From contig CM063106.1 in assembly GCA_031841125.1 (NCBI GenBank), forward strand, positions 2,790,001 through 2,854,000: a DNA stretch of 64,000 nt, written 5' to 3'. The number at the start of each line of letters is the position of its first letter. Position 1 is the first letter of the stretch. Below are positions 55,561 to 64,000 of the stretch, in pieces. Both the position numbers and the translations under genes were made by a program. A model generated the notes under the pieces. It searched no databases, was not told where the DNA came from, and worked only from the letters and a program-made list of their open reading frames with translations. The stretch is from Acanthococcus lagerstroemiae. Lineage: Eukaryota > Arthropoda > Insecta > Hemiptera > Eriococcidae.

Positions 55561-58185
55561 GTCTCAGCAGACTTTAGCGAGTTACATAGCAATCTCGCGG
55601 GGCCTCATGAGATAGTGTTAGGAGATGTGAGTTACATATATCGACTCGAAATCCTTATAAAAGTAAAGAATATTCCTGTCATAATATTTAAAGCTATATC
55701 GATTCGTAGCAATATCTGTTCATTTGATTTTCAGTTCTTTAAAAAACCAATTGAAGAAAATCGCTTGGCTCCAGTTTCCATTTTGAATACACTGTAAGAC
55801 TATTAAGAAACGCTCCAAACTTCCAACGGTCCGTTCAGTCATTTTCTTCGCTATTTTTACACGTATCGATAAATTATTCTGTCATTTCTGCCCCTTTTTC
55901 ATCTGTAGTCTCATAAGAAATGTGAAAGCAATAGGGGGGGGCAGGAACGGATTTATGTATTTGTCGTTCCGTGATTTGAATGACTCTGTCGCTTCTAATC
56001 CTATCCTTCAGTAAACTGTCGCGGGGAAAATTGCGCAAAAAATTAATATTTTTTTCTTAATTTTATAATAGATACAAATATACGCTGATTTTGCGTTATA
56101 CTCATTTCTCTCCCTTCGAATCGCTGAGGATTGACAAGAAAAAATGCCGAAACTGATTGCCTTTCAAAATTTACCTCGCTTCCTGAAAATACATCAGTCA
56201 TGAGACATCTGTGCCTGCAGAGGCTTACTAATATTCGTAATCTGCAAAAACATCGAAAAATTACCTGCGTGTGCTAGAAGAAGAAAAAGAAAAGCAAATA
56301 CGCTTTGCCCACGCGACATGAATAGTCTCAATATTTTTCCTCAACGAACTACCAGATCATTTGCCAAGCACTAGGACATCTTGTATGCAAAATCCACATT
56401 CTCGGTCGCAATGAAAACGTATTTATCGCCGAGCTCCATCTAAATTTCGTTGATCAGCTTTCGTTGTCGACATTTCCCTGGTGTTTTCCTTTCGTTTCTT
56501 CATCGCTTTTATCCTCATTCCAACTCAAAGGCACGAGAGAGAGCGCCTATGTAAACTTTTTTTTCTCTTCCTTCTACCCCTTTACATCCTTTTTATACGG
56601 CTATGTGCTTCCTTCAGCAGTTAGCGCGGCAGAATTTTCAATTTTAGGGGGAAAAAACAGAGTTGTTCGCTAGTCGAATTCAATCTTTTCGAATTAAAAA
56701 CTGTTGTTCATTCGAAGGATTCCTAAAAAGAAATTGGCGAGGGTTTTTATACAAAAATACAGCCTGCGGAAGTGAACTTTGTTAGTTCTGAGTTTCCAGA
56801 GCACTGAAAAGACGGTTTCAGCTCTAATTCCCGATTAAGAGGACATTTGTATCTGAAAATGCTGTCAGATAACCGATTTTCTTACTCGAGGTCTTTCGTT
56901 GACATTTAATCGATAGGATTTTGAAGATGATGTAAGTTAGGTATGTACAATGACAGCAAACAGTACTCCAAACCGGTTGCGAACAGGCTGTCAACCTCTA
57001 ATTTAGCCACAGAGAAAAGGAAAGTAAAGGTAATAGAAATTTCCGGTGAACGGTGAAGTTCACGATTATTTCGATATGTTCACCTGCAGTGTGAAATTTG
57101 TCCAGCGTGATTACGACTTGCCCCAAGTTCTTTCAGAATAATTAAAGTCTACAGGGAGAATAACCTCGAGGGAAATACGTGTAACTTATTTATCAAAGTA
57201 GAGCTTCTAGACATAGAATTGCGATAGCTTGGGAGTTGACCAGCGATTTTCTATTCCGTTTCATTTTTTTTAAATTTCCCTCTTTCCAGGTGCGAATTCA
57301 GCTACCCCATCTCGAATAACGAATACACAAAAGATGACAGCAGTTATTAACACGTATTCAAACTGATTTTCTCGACTTAAAAATGAAGTAGAAATGTGGT
57401 ATCTGGATCCGGATTATGTTCTCCATAAATTGGTCTCTAAGAGGCCTGTATTTTATTCGTCTGTCTTTATATTTCCTCGCCTTTAAATCTGAATTTTGGG
57501 ATGGGTAGCAGTAATGCGAAAACATTAATTATTTGTAAATGCGGCTAGCCGACAAAACGAGGAACAATCGAAATGAATGAACCAGGCGCTCTTCAGCGAT
57601 GACCAAGGCCGGCCGTACTGCTATAAATGCGCTGAATTAATAATATGCTTTACGATTCGAGCCTTTTATCAACGACTCGCTACACCACGAGCACAACCTC
57701 GAAAGAAATTTTCTGTAGCCATTCCGTTTTTCAAGATGGATTAACGCAAACGTGTTCCGACGACGCTGGTGGAAAATTAAACGAAAGCACAGCAAACTAC
57801 GAGATAATTTGTGACAAAAGCTTCATTCTCGTCGAGCAGGGTTCAGTAAAACGATTTGTGTAAATAAGCGGTGAACTGGATTAGCACACCCAATACGAAA
57901 GGCACGTGTAATCTTATGCTAACACATGGCTTAATTCATTCCCAAGTAACCCAACCACAAGTTAATTTACTCTTTTATTTCCTCACACGAAATAAGTTTA
58001 CTTTTCCAGTTTGAATTTTCAGTTTATGTGTGTGTGTACAGAAAATCTGGTGAACATTTATAAGCATATGACATTAGTGGACTGAAACTTCAGCTTTTAA
58101 TTAGTCACTATGGCCGCAATTCTTACATAAAGATCTATAAGATTAAAAATCAGTTTAAAAAAATTTAACAGATTATTGATGTTTG
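55561..58185. other. Long stretch without recognisable genes
   Basis: AT-rich; a G run lies at 55935-55941. Frames up to 72 codons have no motif. Confidence 0.45.
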
Positions 58186-58189
58186 GTGT

Positions 58190-58655
58190 GTCGCTGTGTG
58201 ACCGAGTGATTAACAGGCCCGATTCGCAATCCTTGCATCTCTAGTTCGAAACCCACTAACGCCGAAAAGCAAGTGCTATTCGTGAATACACCTCCGCTAG
58301 CATCCTAGCAAACACAGCAAAATATCAATTGAAATAGAAAGATAACGCTTCCTGTTACCCCCGCTAGTTCGAATGAACTGGGCATTACAATCGCAGGGCA
58401 TGTCACCACCAGACCTAAAAAGACTGATACTGGTATATGCCCGTTGTGGCCAGCTTACTCAACACTATGCAAACACAAGGCTAGTAAACGAACTGCAGCT
58501 TCACACTCTTTAGCATAGAGAAGGAAAACTTTAACGCAACCAACAGTGGGGAAAGCAACGGCAAACTACTCCGACTAACCCTGCCCAGGAAAGTCGCATA
58601 TCAGGAATCGCGATTGCCATTATCTGGCAAAGGGTACGGCACCTGAACGTTTTTT
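58190..58655 (+). mobile_element. tRNA-derived SINE, ~465 bp, copy 2
   Basis: Same family and orientation as 40728-41191 and alignable from end to end, with scattered substitutions and small indels. The tRNA-like head is better preserved here: TGACCGAGTGATTAACAGGC (A-box), CCCGATTCGCAATCC (anticodon-arm region) and CTAGTTCGAAACCCAC (B-box). It ends GGTACGGCACCTGAACG followed by a T run. No clear target duplication was found, so it may be older than copy 1. Confidence 0.85.
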
Positions 58656-59688
58656 TTTAATGCTCGATGCCGGTCTATGGCTAGATATAGCGATATATTT
58701 GCGACATTAAAAAGCATAATTACTCGTGAGAATGATGAAGTTAAGGCAACAAATAAGGAATTTCAAAAGCACTGACCCTGAAAAAGTTGTATCCTGAGGT
58801 TCGAAAGCCCTGTGAACAAGGTACGTAAAAAATATTAATAAATACCTTCAAAATTACCCCTGTAGCTCAAAATTTTGATCTCGCAAAAACATAAATTACT
58901 CTTGGGAACAACAAAAATTCCGGTATATCAAAATCACCATTTCTATCATTTTTTTTTTTTTACGTCGTTTTCGAATTCATTGCGCAGTGTAAATGGCCTT
59001 TGAAAAGGCTAAAATTGCAGCCCTCGTAAAAATTTCATAGAAAAAATGACAGCTTATTTCAAGACCAATTTTTAATATGAATTTCGAATCTACCCTACAA
59101 ATTGGGATACGAGTCTGTTTTTAGACCAAAAAATAACATTTTTGTATTTGGTTTTACAAGGGCTAACTTTCGACCTTTTTGGCTTTTTAAAATATATTTT
59201 GAGAGTAAGAAGAGGCATGTAATGAAATTCTAAATCAGATTCTGGTCTAGAAAAGATAGTTTCATTTTTGTTTGATAAGGTCTACATTGTGCGACATTTT
59301 TGGCATTTCAGAGGCTTTTTCAGTGGTGTCAAAAGTGTAAGATTGGGCTTTTCTCTGTATAATAACGCCATTTCGGCTCAAAACAAACCTAATATTTGAA
59401 CTGAAGAGCCAGATTTGAAATCCATACAAAAAACTGACTTGAAAAATTGAAAATCAATTATTTTTCTTTTACTTTACAGGATATGTCATCATAAAATTTA
59501 CCCCACCCTCATACCCCTATTTTAATATATGACGAAATCGAGTCAAAGACCAACGATGATTTTCAAAAAGCAAGGTATAGTTTCTCTTCAAGTAGAAAAC
59601 TTTTTTCTCGCCTTCAAAAGGGACCCACACGTACCCTCAGCTATGGAATTTCGAATGAGAAGGTGCTAAATAGGCTCATTTAGGGTTG
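58656..59688. other. Stretch without recognisable genes
   Basis: AT-rich, with no family recognised. Phrases around 59030-59430 (GAATTTCGAATC, TGAAATTCTAAATC, GAAATCCATAC) hint at a further very diverged tandem repeat, not firm enough to call. Confidence 0.35.
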
Positions 59689-60480
59689 CTGTTCACGAAT
59701 ATTGTATCAGAATTTTGATCAGTGTTTTGATGCGGCTCTGATTTGGGGCCCGCAATCCACCTTTGATCCTTTCAAACAGGCAAGTTCAAATATGCGTGAA
59801 AAATGGATCGAAGTATCAAAATAAGAATCTTGTGAGTTACAGATTTCGAAAATTTGATCAGATTTCCAACCCAACTGTGAACTCGATCGAGGTTTCTTCG
59901 GTTACGTAGTTCAGAAATGCTCGAGTTTGGCCTCTTTAAATGGACCATTTTGACTGCTGAAAAAATTGAATAAGGAATTGGAATACGATCATTTTGGGTT
60001 TGCTAATTTCTAGAATTCAATCAGATTTTTAATTCGTCCACCACTTGAGTTCCAGAATTTCAGTGTGAACTCCTTCAGATGGGTAAAGTTGAACCACAAT
60101 GGAAAATTTAAATAGGTATCGAAATAAAATTCTTTTTATTCGTTGAGTGAGACAGTTCAGTCAGATTTTCGATTCGAAATGGATTGGTACCCTAACGTTA
60201 ACTTTTTCCGCGTCAAAGAGATCGATATGACTTGACCAATAAAATTGAACATTTATCGGAATAAGAATTTTCCGGTCGCTGTTTTCGAAAATTCAATCCG
60301 AATTTTAGGAAAACCCAGATTTTGACCTCCAAATCTAAAATCGAAGTATAGATTTTTGGTTAATCGGATTCAAAAATTTAGTCATATCTCTGATTCAGCC
60401 CCTACTCGGGGTCTTACATGTGATTCTTCTATAAATCCCCTATTGAAAAGACACACTAAAGATCGAAATAAGGAGTTTTC
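59689..60480 (+). repeat. ~136-bp repeat family, forward block
   Basis: Units start near 59689, 59838, 59999, 60140, 60278 and 60356, with signatures GAATATTGTATCAGAATTTT, ATCAGATTTTTAATTCGTCC and AATAGGTATCGAAATAAAAT. Spacing is mostly 135-160 bp. Clearly related to 26866-28010. Confidence 0.7.
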
Positions 60481-60594
60481 GTGTCGATTACATTTTTCGA
60501 TATCGGTACCCCCTCCTTCCCCCCACATACACAAAAAAGAACTATTCCGATACATTACTCATTAAATTTTTGTCTTTTTGAAAGGGCAGAATTT

Positions 60595-60805
60595 GGATTT
60601 TCTGGCCCAGTCGCGGTCGGATCAAAAATCTGATAGTTTTCTAACTCAGCGACCCAGAAAGCTGCTATTCGGTCACTTTATTCAATTTTTTGGCAAAATT
60701 AACGAGTCCTTCAGAACGGGGGAAAGTCGAATTTGGAGCCAAAATAGGAACCGGATTGAAAATCTTGTTACATTTTCAAATTCAGTGACTTAAAACACTC
60801 CTATT
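60595..60805 (-). repeat. ~136-bp repeat family, reverse block
   Basis: GGATCAAAAATCTGATAGTT with CTCAGCGACCCAGAAAGCTG (60620-60665) and GGATTGAAAATCTTGTTACA with TCAGTGACTTAAAACACTCC (60752-60803) are reverse-orientation units, about 135 bp apart. They follow a forward block, repeating the arrangement at 26.9-29.1 kb. Confidence 0.68.
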
Positions 60806-62820
60806 CTAATACTTTTCTTGATATATTTCGATTTAAGATTCCAAAGCCGGTGGCATGTACCACAGCGACGTGTACCAGCCTTCCTATTAGAGGTTAACAT
60901 TTTTTCACCTCAAAATAAACTAGACCTTAGCTCTTGAAGATGCTTGCTTATTTCCTTCACTTCAGAAAAAAAAAAAAATAGTAAAGGGGATAGATTTTCG
61001 TGCTGGACTCTGTAGGTACCCACGCGTAACCCGGATAATATGTATAACACCCTGACCTTAGGGCCCTGCATATGCGCTGTGGCAAGAACTTACCCGAAGT
61101 TATATAAATAAAAAATGCGAGCTATTACCGCATCGCATTATTCTTTCTGTTTTGAAACTGATCGTATCGTTAGTTGGGCGCTGAATTCACAAATCGAAAG
61201 TTCATCCCTTCAGGTGAAATTCGTGTTCTATCAGAAAGAAAGTAAACGTCGTTTGCATGCCACCGCAAAAGCTGTTTTTTCCTCTTTTTTTTTCCGCCTC
61301 TGCTCCGATGTAGGTATCGAATTAACTTTGATACTGCCAAACCATCGACTGGAGCGGCGTACTTTGATTTTGTTTTTCCGTCCCAGAAAAATAATGATTA
61401 ATTACGCCGGTGAATGTATCAAAAGCAATCTTTAACTTCGCAGCGGTGCGGCGTTCGTTTTGAAATGGTTCGCTAATTTTATTCCACAGCGATGATCGGA
61501 TAAGGTAAAAATCCTTCCGACGCACAATGTCCGTCATTCTCATTCGGTATTCGGTTTAGATGCCAACTCATTTCTCGTTAATTATTAACCTTCGGTGAAA
61601 TGCCGTCTATTTGTTATGAACTACGTGACGGAATACGATGCTGTGGAAAAGTAAGTGCAACGCCTACATTTTCCGAAGGGTAGCTTCTTAAAATATCGTA
61701 TGATAAGAAAAATAAAATTTCCCACTCTTACAGTTCTGTCTAATAGGGCTTCTGAATTGGACAAAAATGTCGAATAAGCGCGTGGTCGATGAGAGCCTCT
61801 GAATGGTGTGTGTTCCAATTACGTAATAATCTTCAGTAACATGCTCACAGCTGTCCATAAAATAAACAAAAATTTTATAGCCTTTCATCGATCGTTTTTA
61901 TCTTTTCGCACTAACTAGCCTGATGGATTTTGTCATAACAATTCTGAAATGCCCGAAACATGCGAGAATATTTTCGTTATTCTGGGGCGTGTTAAATCAT
62001 CTGGAACGGGAATTCCGCGATGCGGCACTTTGATCAGCCAGTAATTTTCGGGAAGCAAGACCCTCAAAAATGCAGGAAGCTTCCACAAAAAAATTTTCTT
62101 CTTTGTACTCTTGAAAAGCTACTCCCTTATCGTGATGTTTTTCAGCCATTCATACGGCTCCACTGTTATTAATTTTTAGACCATTCTGGCTTATCTACCT
62201 CATCAGAATGTAATTTCCATTAAACTTCACCGTAATATATTTCGACCTAACATTATACTTGCAAATCCAATTGGTGAAGAAGTAAAGATGGTTAAGTAAC
62301 AGATGACTCAATCAACTACGATTTCGTTCAAACTATATTGTTTTACCTTTTCTCCTGTAAAATCGCAAATAAAAAGTGGTAAGCGTACAAACAGTCGTAA
62401 TTTTACATTCGTTCGTTACAAATTGTGCCAGCTGATTGCACAAAGCGAGCAAAAAGCTAGAGGGATACTCGTATTAACGATGTTACGTTCGTATTTGCAT
62501 TCTTGATGGAGGCAAAATGCTTTCCTGTCTTTACGTGGTTGTTTTCGATCGCAAATTTCCAAAATCAAAAGCCTGACTTTCATTGGTTTCCATTTCCCTT
62601 CGTCCTAAAGACGTATCGTTACCAGTCTTCCGAATTATTTCATATAATCGAACATCCTTTTTCAGAAATCTTACTAGTCTAATTTTGATAATTTTGAGTT
62701 AAATATGGTTTATACAATGCTGTTCACGCGGCGCCCCATATAGGTTTGCCGGGTCACTGTCGAAAACCAATAAAAATTCGTTTCAAAATTAATCCGCAAG
62801 CAATAATTAGTCCTTTCTTA
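60806..62820. other. Stretch without recognisable genes
   Basis: AT-rich; frames of up to 106 codons (61115-61435, +) have no motif or splice support. Confidence 0.45.
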
Positions 62821-62821
62821 C

Positions 62822-62895
62822 AGGCCTGGAGCTAACGTCTCAGGGCAGTAAGCGCACCGCCCTGGCTAGCACATGCGAGCGGAGCGAGCAAACAA
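62822..62895 (+). repeat. tRNA-like or hairpin-bearing repeat fragment
   Basis: GTCTCAGGGCAGTAAGCGCA resembles a degenerate Pol III A-box region, and CAGGGC/GCCCTG forms a perfect 6-bp stem (62841-62846 with 62858-62863). GCGAGCGGAGCGAGC follows; similar words occur inside the hairpin element at 32541-32658. No B-box was seen, so a SINE call is not justified. Confidence 0.3.
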
Positions 62896-64000
62896 TTTTT
62901 TATGTTTTACCGTTATGGCTTAGGCCCTGGTTGAATATCAAATCACCTGGCACCATAAGCGGTTAGCGAAGAGCCCGCTTTCCTAATCGTTTCATTTTGT
63001 ATAGTTCTCTATTTTTCAGATCTAGCGAAACTGCGTTTCGTTTTCTTACGATTTACCGCGGTCAAAAATGGGCGTTGTGCCACTGTTGACGTTCATCAGG
63101 GGACATCGATAGTGACAAATGCTCCACTTATCTTCAATCATGCTTGATTTCCTATCTAATTCAGTTTTTTTCTGGTTATTATAATTATTACGGTCAGAGT
63201 TTTGGCGTTGTCTCGTACCTACCCAAGTCTATTGGAGCCCTTAAATTACCTGGATAATGGCCGGGAATCTACTAAACTTGTGCTAGGGTATTTAGTTCAT
63301 TTTAAGTGCTACCTACTCCTAAGTTATATAAACGAATCAGTATACTCTCGTTACCACAGCGAAAATGCAAATTAATGTAAATAAAATTTGCGCGAGTTCT
63401 TTGTCGTTGATGAACTGCGGGCCAGTAATAAGAATACAAAAATAGTGTGATGAAAGAATAACCTAACGCGTAACGCCATGCTAAGTATATAACTAACTTA
63501 CCAACTTTCGCATTGTAAGTAGTTACCACCGGGTACTTTTCAAGTCGTTTGTAGAGGGCGACAGTCAAATTATTGAAATCTCTCGCAAATGAATAATTCA
63601 TTCGACGTCTATTTTACCCCTTCACCGCGCATTAATTAAATATACGGTGCACTCTACTAACAACTAACATCGCAAGTACATCCGAAGTACTCGTACTATC
63701 ACCAGTTTGAAATCTTCAAAGGCACGAGCGCTCTCCCTCATATTCGATCCAAATTCGGAATGCATCTTTCCACATTAAAATGCATTTCAAGAAAAGCACG
63801 GGATCCAGAGATGACCATTTGGAATTTAATTTCGCGCCTCCGACGTATAATAGTAAAAAAAAAATCTACCTATGTATACTTTTTTTTCTTTCTTTTTTTA
63901 AAAAAAAATCATTCCCAAAAAACGTAATTAGAAATCACATTCTTGAAAAACATTCGAAAAAGAGACACACTTCTTCTTCTTCTTCGTTCGCCTGGTTTCG
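62896..64000. other. Stretch without recognisable genes
   Basis: AT-rich DNA running to the window edge, with A and T runs at 63856-63910 and a short (CTT)n at 63971-63985. Confidence 0.45.

Overview
The window is nuclear DNA from a eukaryote, most likely an arthropod and probably an insect. It is AT-rich, has no operons, and carries tRNA-derived SINEs, a Tc1-like DNA transposon, fragments of R1-like and RTE-like non-LTR retrotransposons, a Ty3/gypsy-type pol remnant, short palindromic MITE-like elements and diverged tandem repeats. Insect-style core promoter and splice signals also appear. The order cannot be fixed from the sequence alone; the repeat style would fit a hemipteran, but that is a guess.

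No complete protein-coding gene of known function can be supported. The clearest protein homology is in mobile elements: a decayed R1-clade LINE (about 155-920), a Tc1 transposase pseudogene between intact terminal repeats and TA duplications (19603-21164), and a 5'-truncated gypsy-like pol end (about 49872-50913). In that pol remnant a cellular-type RNase H domain sits between integrase-like sequence and a GPY/F-like integrase tail. Host-gene evidence is weak: a candidate first coding exon with a mitochondrial-presequence-like N terminus (16710-16824, +), a candidate promoter and 5' untranslated exon on the minus strand (17477-17828), a 57-codon cysteine-containing small ORF (11409-11582, +), and a coding-like decayed fragment (2441-2632, -).

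Layout: 1-0.9 kb R1-like LINE; 0.9-16.7 kb mostly featureless intergenic or intronic DNA with microsatellites and one small ORF; 16.7-18.1 kb possible gene starts; 19.6-21.2 kb Tc1 element; 25.4-25.9 kb inverted-repeat element; 26.9-29.1 kb inverted array of an approximately 136-bp repeat; 32.5 kb hairpin element; 33.4-34.0 kb degenerate minisatellite; 35.7-37.1 kb two minus-strand SINEs; 38.4-39.0 kb AGCTTAA-rich segment; 40.7 and 58.2 kb two copies of one ~465-bp SINE; 43.2 kb LINE/SINE tail; 43.7 kb palindromic MITE; 44.5, 59.7 and 60.6 kb further blocks of the ~136-bp repeat; 49.9-53.2 kb gypsy-like pol end with a long, structured, T-rich 3' region; 54.1-54.6 kb GC-rich G-run block; 55.1-55.6 kb second degenerate minisatellite.

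The features most worth a second look are the RNase H placement in the pol remnant, the row of hairpins downstream of it, and the repeated forward-then-reverse arrangement of the ~136-bp repeat, which could transcribe into long hairpin RNA.
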